Origin: Periplaneta americana
Taxonomy: Eukaryota; Arthropoda; Insecta; Blattodea; Blattidae
DNA length: 64,000 nt
NCBI RefSeq assembly: GCF_040183065.1
Contig: NC_091119.1
Location: 190,632,043 to 190,696,042 of the forward strand
Reading direction: 5' to 3'
Numbering within the stretch: position 1 is the stretch's first letter; each line of letters starts with the position of its first letter. The notes under the pieces were generated by a model. The model was not told the origin of the DNA. It did no database searches and worked only from the letters and a program-made list of their open reading frames with translations. Below, one piece after another: positions 1 to 9,479 of this stretch. The position numbers and the translations under genes are program-made.

Positions 1-14
1 GTCTCCTCGATGTT

Positions 15-15
<1 letters not shown>

Positions 16-52
<37 letters not shown>
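16..52. repeat. (AAT)n microsatellite
   Basis: Uninterrupted AAT repeats immediately left of the tRNA-like element. A second AAT array lies on its other side at 263-314, so the element is bracketed by the same microsatellite. Confidence 0.95.
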
Positions 53-55
53 TTC

Positions 56-260
56 GAGGGAAAAATTGTTCCGGAGCCGGGTATCGAACCCGGGACCTTT
101 GGTTGAACGTACCAACGCTCTATCACTGAGCTACTCGGGAACCCTAACCGACACCGATCCAATTTTTCCCTCTATATCCACAGACCTCAAAGTGGGCTGA
201 CAACTGTCAAGCAACCAACTTCGAGTGCACACTAACTCCGTGTGACTTATCGTTTATCGT

Positions 261-262
<2 letters not shown>
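56..262 (-). mobile_element. tRNA-derived SINE-like element
   Basis: On the minus strand, 140 down to 69 folds as a complete tRNA cloverleaf: a 7-bp acceptor with one mismatch, TA at positions 8-9, a GCTC/GAGC D stem, a 5-bp anticodon stem (TTGGT/ACCAA), a 5-base variable loop, a CCGGG/CCCGG T stem and a TTCGATA T loop. The A-box and B-box regions are well formed. The anticodon would be GTT, but the base before it is C instead of the near-universal T, which argues against a working tRNA. The cloverleaf is flanked by a perfect 13-bp inverted repeat (56-68 and 160-172), and unrelated sequence continues to the AAT array. Reading as a SINE or SINE-like retroposon is inference from the pol III boxes and the microsatellite flanks. 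Confidence 0.65.

Positions 263-314
<52 letters not shown>
263..314. repeat. (AAT)n microsatellite
   Basis: Perfect AAT array on the far side of the tRNA-like element. Confidence 0.95.
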
Positions 315-937
315 GTATGAGAAATGTATGGTGGCACATTAAGAGCAACTAGCACTGAAAGGAGTCCCTAGTTCACCCCGATTCTCGAGGCAACGCATTA
401 TTATTAATGAACAAACTGGGATAATTCGCTTTCGTTTCTAGTTTCTGTTTTACTTCCTCTGCCATGGAAAGAGCGATCACGCTGCTGATGAAGAATGAAG
501 TATAATCCCCAGCCAGCAACATACAATATTAACTCGGTGTAACTTCTAGAATTGTTAACTATTTAAAAAGTTTTAATAAGATCCTTTGATGGTGGTGGGG
601 TGGGAGGTTTTATACGGCGTATCATAGTGCCACAATCCGATTATTGGATTTGTACAGACTGTATACCGGACGCATGCGCAGTACTTTGCCCAACTTGATC
701 GGATAAGTAAAGTGCCGGCTCCCTCTCCACTCCCTGTCACTCCTAGTCACTCTTCAACCTCGCTTTGAGGGGATAATGAGTGAAAGCCGCCGAGGAGGGA
801 AGTATCTCTTTTTTTCACCCTGTTTGTTTCGACGTTTGACATCAGTTTGTATACAAACATACTTTGAATATTGTGTGAATGTTGCAGCAAAATAACTCGA
901 GGGTACAAATATGTATCTTATAGCCCCATGATATAAC
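315..937. other. unassigned spacer
   Basis: No gene or recognisable repeat seen on either strand. The short open frames here lack any family resemblance. Confidence 0.5.

Positions 938-997
<60 letters not shown>
938..997. repeat. (AAT)n microsatellite
   Basis: AAT array that abuts the 3' end of a retroposon fragment on its right. Confidence 0.95.
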
Positions 998-999
<2 letters not shown>

Positions 1000-1060
1000 T
1001 TTTAGCTGGCAGAGTTAAGGCCGTAAGGCCTTCTCTTCCACTCAACCAGCAAAAAGAGTA
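1000..1060 (-). mobile_element. retroposon 3'-end fragment (GGCCTTA hairpin type)
   Basis: Read on the minus strand it carries a short palindrome around GGCCTTACGGCC followed by AACTCTGCCAG and then the AAT array. The same module recurs at 30878 and 31037 (minus) and at 22682 (plus), each time followed directly by A/T-rich simple repeats. This fits the terminal part of a LINE or SINE 3' UTR; the clade cannot be told from this piece. Confidence 0.55.
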
Positions 1061-1253
1061 TATACATATGCATGAAGTTACAAAGAATTCAACAATTTGA
1101 TTTAGATGAGAGTGACATGTATACAAGAGTTATTCACGAATTAAACAACAAAATACTATGAACTATTAATTAAACACTGAAATACAAACTGTGTAGCAGA
1201 ATTAAGCTAAAATACATAGAATGTTAATATATTTCAAGTAATGTTAGATAATA

Positions 1254-1931
1254 CAGGGTGCGTCAGAAAGAACGGATGGATTTCACATCGCAAGAAAATT
1301 GTAAAGATTCATCAAATCAAAAATTTATTGTTATCAACATATTCACCAATACATGCAGTTTATTTATGGAAAACAACATTATCCATATGATGTCCTTGGC
1401 TTTCAATACAGGCATCGAGGCGTTTTCTGATGTTCGCCATCACTTTCACAGTCATAGCTGGTGCAATTGCCACGATTTCTTCACGAATCGCTGTCTTCAG
1501 TGCGTCCAGTGTATGTGATCGATGTTTACAAACTTACGCCTTCAAATGGTCCCAAAGAAAGAAGTCGCAGGGCGCGAGATCTTACCGTAGACTCAGACAA
1601 TCTCAGTGCAATAGAATTTCGTCCAGGTGATTTCTTCTTTAATGTTGAACCTGTGATACGAAATGAAGCCACCCACCGCAAAATTGTATTCCGAGTTGGA
1701 ATCCTAGCGTGACATCCGATGTCGAAATGAGTCCTGAGTGGCGATCACAGACTCTTCATTTTTCAAAAATGTCTCTACGATGAAAGCACGTTGTACACCA
1801 GACCAACACCATATTCTCAACTCAAACTGCATTCTATGGCTGACCCAACAGTCGTGGTCCCCCTCACTATATCTCTCTCCTCGTTGCGTATCGATAGTTT
1901 GAAATCCATCCGTTCTTTCTGACGCACCCTT
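1254..1931 (-). mobile_element. internally deleted mariner/IS630-type DNA transposon
   Basis: The ends are 31-bp inverted repeats beginning AGGGTGCGTCAGAAAG (1255-1285 and 1900-1930), bordered by TA at 1252-1253 and 1932-1933, as expected for the Tc1/mariner superfamily. The 678-bp body holds both extremities of a transposase reading frame on the minus strand but not the catalytic middle, so this is a non-autonomous deletion derivative. Confidence 0.85.
1360..1850 (-). pseudogene. mariner-type transposase remnant (N-terminal HTH and C-terminal tail)
   Basis: The minus strand first encodes a helix-turn-helix start typical of this superfamily (WSGVQRAFIVETFLKNEES, about 1720-1800). It then passes through a degenerate stretch and, in another frame, encodes a tail with RKRLDACIESQGHHMDNV ending in TAA at 1360-1362. 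Mariner-like transposases commonly end with an RRRVEACIEAGGGHFEHLL-like tail, so the second piece is the authentic C terminus. The DDE/D catalytic core of about 200 residues is absent. It cannot encode a working enzyme; at most it marks an element mobilised in trans. Confidence 0.75.
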
Positions 1932-2027
1932 TAGAAAGAGATTATTATGAGACAGTTTTGAAAATACAGCACAATCAGGATGATGTCTAAAAGAAAGAAG
2001 TAACAATGTAGTCAGTGATAGTTTAAA

Positions 2028-2460
2028 TCAGTATGATTGGAGTGAAATGCTAATAAAGTTATCTTTTAAGCTGTTCTTAAAGGTGTTTATTGTCTTGCAG
2101 CCCCTAATACTTTGTGACAAGGAATTCCATTGGCGCGAGGTGACTGTAAAAGATGATGAATAACAAGATGTTCTATGAAGAGGTGTACTTAGCGTGCCAC
2201 AGATAAGTGATCTGGTAATTACGTCGTGGTTAGAGTATAGATGAGAGAAACGAGACGAAAGGTAATTTGGTGTTGAAGTGTGCAGAATTCGAAAGAGTAA
2301 AGACAAAGAGTGTAAAGTCGGAGCCACGAAAGACTTGCGAAGGACGGTGATATGTGATCATATCGTCGGATGTTGCACACGTATCTGACGCACATATTCT
2401 GAGCTCGCTGTAACTTGACTGACAGATATATACTGTGCTAAGCTACAATAATTCCGAATA
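2028..2460 (-). pseudogene. LINE ORF2 C-terminal fragment (R1/jockey-like)
   Basis: The minus strand encodes a typical post-reverse-transcriptase tail of an insect non-LTR retrotransposon: RILHTSTPNYLSSRF, then a Ser/Arg-rich stretch, then WNSLSQSIRGCKTINTFKNSLK near the C terminus. The WNSLP-type motif followed by a phenylalanine-lysine helix is the usual end of such proteins. Upstream, near 2330-2400, the matching frame continues as YVCNIRRYDHI and SFASLSW but in another phase, so at least one frameshift separates them. The copy is 5' truncated and dead. Confidence 0.7.
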
Positions 2461-2807
2461 GCATTCTTTATCTACTCTATAGATATCGTGCTAACATAAC
2501 GAATTTGAATGAATTTTTCAGTTATACGTAAACATCAGCAATACTATATCATTATAAATCACAATGATTACTTTCAAGTTGAAATACAGATTTCAGTGAA
2601 TAGAAAAAAATATATATTAGAACTTGGATATAATATAAGATTGTAGGCCTACACTCTGATCCAGGAGGAATAATAAGTATTTAAGGGCTAAGTATTTTTA
2701 TAAGTATTTCCCCCTCTTTCGTATTTGAGCTTAATCTAATGCACTCTTTTTTTTTCCAAGTCGTTCTGACTTCCTGTAATACTTTAATAATCCTAGAGCT
2801 TTTATGT
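2461..2807. other. unassigned A+T-rich spacer
   Basis: Nothing recognisable on either strand. Confidence 0.5.
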
Positions 2808-2815
2808 TTCTAAAG

Positions 2816-3679
2816 CAGCGGTGGCGAAAATTTAATCGTGCGCCGAGCCACTGTGTAACCTGCAACGTGCATAGCACCTATGGAGGGAGGCGGACACCCG
2901 AAGGGGAAGTGAAGCAACTGTCTGACTTATTAACGGATTTTCATTTTCCTTACGTCAAGCACTTAAATATAATTTTATACAGTACAAGGCTACAAACTAA
3001 TATTTAGTACGCGAAACGAAGAAAGAAATGAACAATAAATGAACAATATCACAACCTAAAATTAACTGTCTTCAGAATGTCTCTGCGATAGAGTTTCAAA
3101 ATCAGGAATTATGTCACTTACTGCCAGTCGTAGCTGATCACTAAATTTGGTTTTTACTATTTTAATTGTTGAAAATAATTTTTCACAAACAGTTGTAGCA
3201 AACATGGCTTCAACAGACCAAGCGAAAGAACAAAGGTTCGGATATTTATTTTTTGGCAAAGATTTGAAAGTTCAACATTTGTCAAGTCCTTACATCTAGC
3301 TTTCATTTAACATCACATAGTAAATCAGTGAGTTCAAATTGAAGAGCTAACCGCATTATTCGTACATCTGCTGAAAAAGGATCGACGTACAGAGATGATG
3401 ATGATGATGATAACAACAACAATAACATTTAACCTTTTAATGTTTCATTAATAACATCAGCAAAAAAAAAAAAAATGCGTCCTCCCATGCTACTTGGAAC
3501 TTTCGTACATGGTTTCGAGAGAGACATATGCCACTCGCAGGTCAGAGACAAATACAAATGGAACGGAGTTTGATTCAGTGAGTAAGAGGGTGGGGGATGG
3601 CGGAGGTTAGAAGCAAGCGAAATGCACAGCTATCACTGCGAGCCACAATATCTCGCGAGTCACGTTCTCGCCACGGCTG
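2816..3679 (-). mobile_element. hAT transposon, internally deleted (TSD TTCTAAAG)
   Basis: Perfect 8-bp direct repeats TTCTAAAG flank the element (2808-2815 and 3680-3687); 8-bp duplications of this kind are diagnostic of the hAT superfamily. The short terminal inverted repeats read CAGCGGTGGCG on the left and CAGCCGTGGCG on the inverted right. A transposase C-terminal fragment lies inside on the minus strand. Confidence 0.9.
3062..3259 (-). pseudogene. hAT transposase C-terminal dimerisation fragment
   Basis: The 65-residue minus-strand frame contains FATTVCEKLFSTIKIVKTKFS followed directly by LRLAVSDIIPDF. Both blocks are characteristic of the hAT dimerisation domain in ZBED5/GTF2IRD2-like transposases, where a segment like RSRLTDEHL normally lies between them; here it is largely missing, suggesting a small in-frame deletion. 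The BED finger and the catalytic DDE core are absent from this element. Confidence 0.75.
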
Positions 3680-4032
3680 TTCTAAAGAGATCCTGTCTTG
3701 AAATTTCGTGATCCTTTCTTTTACAAATCTTCCAATAATCTTTCGGTCTTACTAATAAAAATTCTTATACAGACGTTTAACTGTCTTATACTTACACAAT
3801 GAATAGCTCGTTATGAGTCGTGTGTAAATTCCTTACTAATAATCACTACATACGTCGTGTATTACAATACAACTGTTACACACCTACGTCATAGTTTCGT
3901 CATTACATCATTATGAAACGTAATAGAATATCTGAGGTTCCCTATTGCATCCGATAATGCGCGCTAAGCAAGGGGTTTCGTGTATATAACTACTGCAAAG
4001 CAATTCCCATTGTATAGATACAGCCTGTTTAT

Positions 4033-5849
4033 TAGAGTTGGGCAACACGATTCTTTTTCAGAAGTCGATTCCAACGATTCAATCATACATTACGAATCGA
4101 TTTTAACGATTCGTTCACGATTCTTCTCGGTCTGCGATTCCATCACCGGTGGCGATTCCAACTATTCTTTTGCATCGTCAACGAGTTCACGATTCGTCCT
4201 ACTCTGCGATTCCAACGATTCGTCAACGAACGACTTTCAGGTCACTTTCCTTTGCAAACCACGCGTAGAACAAAAACGTTCTACATCTCTCGCATAGATG
4301 GCATAAGAGGCGTGACAAATGATTGTCTCTTTCTCATTGGCTGGAACCATTCAGCATGACCTCCATTAGTCTACAAAATAACCCAAGATAATGTTTCTAA
4401 ATTATAATTTATCAACTGAACCTTATTACGAAGTACATTTTTTGCATTAAATCTCTATTTAACTATGCAAACTTCAGGTTTGTGTTCACTGTTTTCCATA
4501 CTTAACAAATGCAGTTTTTTGATTTCACTCTCGCTCGGGAGTATTCGGCACGGTTCGGAAATTTCCGCTGACAGGTTACTGGCAAAGTGCATCAACATCG
4601 GTTAAAAACGCAGTAATCATAGATTACGAAACGACAGTTAAACAGTAACCATAGTTAAAATGTAATTTCTGTTCACCATTCACAATCACCGATTACTTAA
4701 ACATGGCTAGCTGACACCTCATTTAACCAGAGTAAAGTCTATGATGGTACACTGTTTCTACAAAATGACTAAAGGAAAGCATCCATGCCGCTGCGAAGAC
4801 AATAGTCAACGTCTAAAAACGACTGCGCTCACTCCATTCTACATCGAAATGAACGTGTCCTACATTTTCGCGTTGCATTTGTTTGCCTTTCGGCACTGTT
4901 ATATTTACGAGTTGCATTTCTTTGTTTTTCAGTGTTGTTAGGTTAAAATCGTACAAAATGGAAAATTGGATGCAAAAATGATTATATCCCAATGTGTGGT
5001 TGAAGTATTGATAGACTTACTTACTAGATGTACTAGATATATTATATAAAAAAGAAGTAATATCCACAAAGGAAAAGGATGCAAAAGATGAGTAGGAATG
5101 TGTGTACGATCCAGGACCCCATTTACACCAGGGAACCGTTCATTATCCTAAGATCCATCCATAACCTCTCTTTCTTCAGCCAGTGACATAGAGAAAGAGA
5201 TATTCGAAATAATACAGAAAATAATAGTTACATAAAATCGTAATATAAGCAGCCGATCCATAGTAGAAATATGACTGTTTTTGTGTTATATCAAGTGATC
5301 CATTTGTATATTTTGGTAAACGAAATCCCTCCTGAAATTTTCTGTCACCTAACTCCCCGTAAGAGTCCTCTCTTTCCACTAAAGAAACTTCACGCTCACG
5401 CTCCATTCAAGTAATTCAAGTACTGTACAATAATAATCGTCTTCAAAATAAACATCTGTGGCTCTGGCCGCCATTTTGTTTTACTTGGTCTACTAATCAC
5501 TGGTTATGTCCTTTAACCGCTCGAATATGGCCGGTTAGAGATTACTATGGTTAACCTCCTATTTAAGTTGTAACCGAGGTCGATCCACTGTAAAAATGCT
5601 TAACCACGGGTTAGGTGACAATTTTAACCAGTGGTTACACTAACAGACGTTGATGCACGTGGGCATACATCAGACAAGAAAATAGAATCGTGGGTTACGA
5701 TACCATGTCAATTCGTTACTATTCTTTTGAACGACGATTCGTTACGACTCTTTTGAACGACGATTCGTTGATACCGCGAATCGATTATTACGATTCTTAA
5801 TTATTAGTCGTTCGAATGAACGATTCGTTCACGAATCGATCCAACTCTG
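4033..5849. mobile_element. hAT transposon, non-autonomous (TSD CTGTTTAT)
   Basis: Exact 8-bp duplications CTGTTTAT at 4025-4032 and 5850-5857 bound a 1817-bp element whose ends read TAGAGTTGG and, inverted, CAGAGTTGG. Both subterminal regions (about 4045-4230 and 5680-5840) carry many copies of the octamer ACGATTCG in both orientations, like the subterminal transposase-binding repeats of hAT elements. No transposase is seen. Another inverted-repeat element is nested within it. Confidence 0.85.
4588..5658. mobile_element. nested inverted-repeat element, possibly PIF/Harbinger
   Basis: Within the hAT element, GTGCATCAACATCGGTTA at 4588 is matched in inverse near 5640-5658 (GTTGATGCAC), and both sides carry several GGTTA/TAACC-type subterminal motifs. 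A minus-strand frame at 5176-5406 contains a Glu/Arg-rich stretch then GDRKFQEGFRLPK, which faintly resembles the N terminus of HARBI1-like nucleases. The target duplication could not be resolved, so the superfamily is a guess. Confidence 0.4.
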
Positions 5850-5857
5850 CTGTTTAT

Positions 5858-6107
5858 ACATCCATCGCTTATCCATGGTTTATTAGTAAAGTTTTCTGTC
5901 TCAGCTCTGCATAAGTCTCGTATAAAAACTGTACACTGTTTATTAGTGTTTAAATGTAGACTATATAAAGAAGATTAAATAAAAAAAAATAGTCCATAAA
6001 TTGGCGTCCCAGTCTGTTACCTTACGACTTACACCCTTGCAGAGCCCGTCGGTCTATTTCTTTTTATGCACCCTATACATTGACCAAATTATTTAAACCA
6101 CACAGAC
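5858..6107. other. unassigned spacer
   Basis: No feature recognised. Confidence 0.45.
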
Positions 6108-6368
6108 ATGTGGATGGTTGCTGTTCTCCGCTACATGTCCGTTACTGACGTCAGTACAGTCGAAAATGCTGTTAGGCTGTCAGATTTGATGGAATATATT
6201 GTTTTGTTGTCGAAAATTGATCGTCCCTCGCAGCATTATAAAACAATAGAATTTATTTCCTTTCTGTCGGAAGGAGTTATGATTTTCGGGCATGAGATTA
6301 CTACCGGTCAATATACGCCGTCACTTTGGTCTGCATTAGAGGAGTTGCAATTTGTTGCTCGTCGTTGA
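6108..6368 (+). CDS. unrecognised 86-residue open frame, possible mobile-element gag/ORF remnant
   Basis: The frame starts at ATG 6108 and ends at TGA 6366-6368. It encodes a mixed-composition protein with amphipathic stretches, unlike the low-complexity frames elsewhere. In the +2 phase relative to it, coding-like sequence appears to continue for about 350 bases (DQLGDKPIYFRSAGDSFDAG, then SDVTHQRVAVADKL and ADIMDDYPDQL), which suggests an older and longer reading frame broken by frameshifts. I do not recognise the family; a gag-like or ORF1-like origin is only a guess from the setting. Confidence 0.25.
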   Translation: MWMVAVLRYMSVTDVSTVENAVRLSDLMEYIVLLSKIDRPSQHYKTIEFISFLSEGVMIFGHEITTGQYTPSLWSALEELQFVARR

Positions 6369-7024
6369 GAAATGATCAGTTAGGAGACAAACCAATTTAT
6401 TTCCGTTCTGCTGGAGACAGTTTTGACGCTGGGAGCAGTCCTGCACTCTCGTAATGACAGTCAGCAAGTTCTAGTGAAGCGCGAAATGCATTGGATGGCT
6501 TCCAGTCTGACGTCACTCATCAGCGTGTTGCCGTTGCTGATAAGTTGTCTCCTTTATGCCGGACTAAAAGCCGTCTCGCTGATATAATGGATGACTACCC
6601 AGACCAATTATGTCGTTCGTCGGGAACTCGGTGCCGGGCTCCGGGTTGAATATTTGAACGCGGACGTGCCGCTGGTCTGGGCTCCGTGGTGTTGGGCAGA
6701 TGTCTGAATGCCGACATCGTCATCCAGTTCATACTCTCGTCCCCTCTTTGTTCAGTTTCTTGCTATACACCACAGGTTGGATCCGTTTTTACTTGCTTCA
6801 ATTCAAAATTTTTCGTTATATCTTTGAAGCACTCATTCTGCTTCGGACGTACCCCGTTTCTTCTTATTTCTGGTCTACAATTCAAAATGTTTTATTGCAT
6901 GTCGCTTTACAGCTTTTATTTGCACTGTTTTTCACAAAATTATTGAGCGCTTTAAATTTTGTAATTTTCGTTTCGTTTATGCAGTATAAATGCACGAAAT
7001 TGCCGTAAGGACCCCTTAAAATTG
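6369..7024. other. degenerate coding-like stretch then spacer
   Basis: The first ~350 bases look like the decayed continuation of the open frame before it. The remainder is A+T-rich with no recognised feature, up to the start of the 0.7-kb repeat. Confidence 0.35.
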
Positions 7025-7734
7025 TTTGTGCGAGATCGTGCGTATTTGCTTGCTTTCCGCACAAAACCAATACGCGGTAAGTGTGAAATACCACATTCAG
7101 AATTCCCAACGTAACACACATAACAATTTCCCTATTCTTACCGCTTAAGCGTCATATTCATTTTACTGCTTTAGGCTTTTAACATATTATTTTTAAAGAC
7201 GTTCGATATAGTAATAATTATAAATTGGAAACTTACCACTGCAATTTCACCTAAATTGCACTGTTAATTATTGTTTTTAAATATTTGCAAAAATTAAGTA
7301 AACTTTACAACTCCACAAAAGTTGCTGCATTTGTAATGCAAGTAACATTAAGGAAGCCATGAAAAAATCAACAAGATTCCAGACTCATCATAGACTGGGG
7401 GAAAAAAAAGACAGACGTATATCACGGCCTGCTGCAGTATAGTAAACACAGAAAACATTTTATAGGAACAATGTTGAAGATAGATATATATGTTTTCCAA
7501 AGTTGCCGTCATTGAACAGAAACCAAGATGGAGATTTCATTGCAACTAATTAGAAATTCCTCTTTCAGGTATGTAATAAACGATCTTCGCACAAAATAAT
7601 GTACGATACACGAGCGGTATGTTTGTTTTCATGTTCTCGGAAATTAAAAAAGCTCAACTAAGTTTCGCTTTTTGAAACTTTTCCTCGAACATGAAAACGT
7701 CAACATACCGCTCTTGTAACGCATATTACTATTA
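7025..7734 (+). repeat. unclassified 0.7-kb interspersed repeat, copy A
   Basis: Begins TTTGTGCGAGATCGTGCG and ends near CGCATATTACTATTA. It is collinear with copies at 9480-10223 (plus) and 63155-63958 (minus). Near the right end, CGAGCGGTATGTT (about 7612) pairs with AACATACCGCTC (about 7702) to form a hairpin module. TTTGTGCGA at the left is matched in inverse by TCGCACAAAA near 7590. No coding frame is visible. At 7568/7569 a pyrimidine-rich CAG is joined directly to GTATGT, and this is retained in all three copies. The class is unknown; inverted-repeat ends point to a DNA element rather than a retroposon. Confidence 0.75.
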
Positions 7735-8331
7735 TGCTCGACCATGGCGAAATGTAGTAATTATACACCTGGTAGCAATCCTTTAATGCATGTCATTAAA
7801 GTACACCTATTGATTAAAGTTCAGGATTTCGATTATTCTCGGATATGCAATCGAAAGACAACTAGGGAAATATCACGGAGGCTGGAAATCCAATACTGTC
7901 GCAGAAGGTTATGTTCTGTTACTATAATAATTAGTGTTAATTGTAAATAATATTCAAATAAATTCAATTTGTCATCTCGTTTTTCAATGTCGAATTCAAT
8001 TTCAAGGTTATATCAAGATTAATTTTTATCTTACTCTCTAGATTATATCAAGGTCGTCGACATTCGTTTCCCGGAAAAAATCAATACTTTTGCGTCTGCG
8101 CACATCTCACAATTTATGAGGGAGGCTATTGCACTCACTCACATAACAATAACATCAATACTTATGAATAATTTCAAGTTAGAAATATGGTCGAGCATAA
8201 AAAGTCGTATGAAACGTGCCTATAATGGTAATTAAGACGCTTGTATGAAAATTATGAAACTCGCTTGCGCTCGTTTCATAAACATACCCGCGTCTTAATT
8301 ACTACCATTATAGGCTCGTTGCATAATGTAT
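7735..8331. repeat. interspersed repeat with palindromic module, copy 1
   Basis: This unit reappears inverted at 31256-31876. TTATGCTCGACCAT at 7732-7745 is matched in inverse at about 8188-8201. The right part (8205-8331) is a palindrome: CCTATAATGGTAATTAAGACGC (8219-8240) pairs with its near-complement ending at 8314, and the inner ATGAAAC/GTTTCAT arms extend the fold. It looks like a foldback or MITE-type element; no protein is encoded. Confidence 0.65.
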
Positions 8332-8333
8332 TA

Positions 8334-8450
8334 TTAACGACACGTTAAAAGTGTTAAAATTAAAAAAAAAAAAAGTTCTGTGCCTTAGACAGACGGCCCG
8401 TTTCGACGCTGGTTCTGCGTCATCTTCATTGTCCTTTGAACAGTAGGAAC
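8334..8450. repeat. partial foldback element (half copy)
   Basis: Contains GTTAAAAGTGTTAAAATT followed by the core GACAGACGGCCCGTTTCGACGC. The same core, inverted, sits in the loop of the complete hairpin element at 39203-39407, so this is one arm plus core of the same family. Confidence 0.55.
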
Positions 8451-8559
8451 TAGTGACACTAACCCATTATCTCCTGGCTTGGTTGCCTCATATGAGTGAT
8501 GCCTTATAGGTGACACTTGTGAGGTTCAAACCTCTTCTGACAGCTGATTAAAGCCACAA

Positions 8560-8750
8560 CCGGCGTAGCTCTGTCGGTTAAGGCGCTTGCCTACCGATCG
8601 GTTGTGGGCTGATTACCTAGTTGGTTTTTTTCCGAGGTTTTCCCCAATCGTAAGACAAATGTTAGGTAATCTATGCCGAATACTCGGCCTCATCTTGCCT
8701 CATCGACGCTAAATGACCTCGTAGTTGATACAGCATCGTTAAATAACCAA
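8560..8750 (+). mobile_element. tRNA-derived SINE, family 1
   Basis: The head reads GGCGTAGCTCTGTCGGTTAAGG, a pol III A-box-like tRNA start. The B-box region appears deleted. The body contains TTTTTTCCGAGGTTTTCCCC, then CTCGGCCTCATCTTGCC and the diagnostic 3' end CATCGACGCTAAATGACC ... CATCGTTAAATAACC. A 5'-truncated copy lies at 11709-11857 and the 3' end is repeated five times inside the satellite at 10.4-11.5 kb. The structure matches the tRNA-derived SINEs described from cockroaches and termites. Confidence 0.75.
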
Positions 8751-8887
8751 GTAAAAAGACAGGTGATTAAGTAACAAGCAACAATAAATCAGTGAAATCA
8801 TAGCCAATGTTAACAGGATAAAACACTGGAATTTCAACGGAGCCACCCTACCTCGTGTAGGGGGTCATTACTCAATAGTGATCTACT
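8751..8887 (+). repeat. repeat segment following SINE, interrupted by a LINE
   Basis: The sequence after the SINE (ATCATAGCCAATGTTAACAGG to ATCTACT) is shared with 11895-12016 and resumes at 9440, after the LINE insertion. Confidence 0.6.
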
Positions 8888-9439
8888 TTCATTCATTCAT
8901 AGTATTCTGCCGAAGGACATCTTTCACTCTAAACCCAGCACTTTCCAGTTTTTCCTACTTTCTGCCTTCCTCTTAGTCTCCATATATGATCCATATATCT
9001 TAATGTTGTCTATGATCTGATATCTTCTTCTACCCCGAACTCTTCTCCTGTTCACCATTCCTTCCAGTGCATCCTTCAGTAGGCAGTTTCTTCTCAACCA
9101 GTGACCCAGCGAATTCCTTTTCCTCTTTCTAATCAGTTTCAGCATAATTCTTTCTTACAACAGAGCTTCGTTTCTTATTCTTTCTGTCCATTTCACACGC
9201 TTCATTCTTCTCCATATCCGCATTTCAAATGCTTCTATTTGCTTCTCTTCACTTCATCGTAATGCCAATGTTTCTGCCCCATACAATGACACACTCCATA
9301 CAAAGCACTTCGCTAGTCTCTTCCTTAGTTCTTTTTCCAGAGGTCCGCAGAAGATGCTCCTTTTTCTATTAAAAGTGTTCTTGGCCATTGCTATCCTCCT
9401 TTTGACTTTCTGCCAGCAGCTATGTTACTGCTTATAGGT
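8888..9439 (-). pseudogene. LINE reverse-transcriptase C-terminal fragment, family B
   Basis: Minus-strand sequence encodes the post-RT domain of an endonuclease/reverse-transcriptase LINE. From 5' to 3' the pieces are KRSIFCGPLEKELRKRLAKCF, then SLYGAETLALR, then FEMRIWRRMKRVKWTERIR, then GHWLRRNCLLKDALEGMVN. Several frameshifts and stops break it. The 3' tail is a short (AATG)n run at 8889-8900. The insertion is 5' truncated and flanked by ATCTACT at 8881-8887 and 9440-9446, a 7-bp target duplication that a paralogous empty site near 12003-12018 supports. Confidence 0.8.
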
Positions 9440-9479
9440 ATCTACTGACTATCTCATATTATTTCAATATACAACTTTT

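Noticed and set aside
69..140. Functional tRNA-Asn (anticodon GTT) gene
   Set aside because: Position 33 is C, the acceptor has a mismatch, there is no terminator-like T run in the right place, and the surroundings suggest a retroposon.
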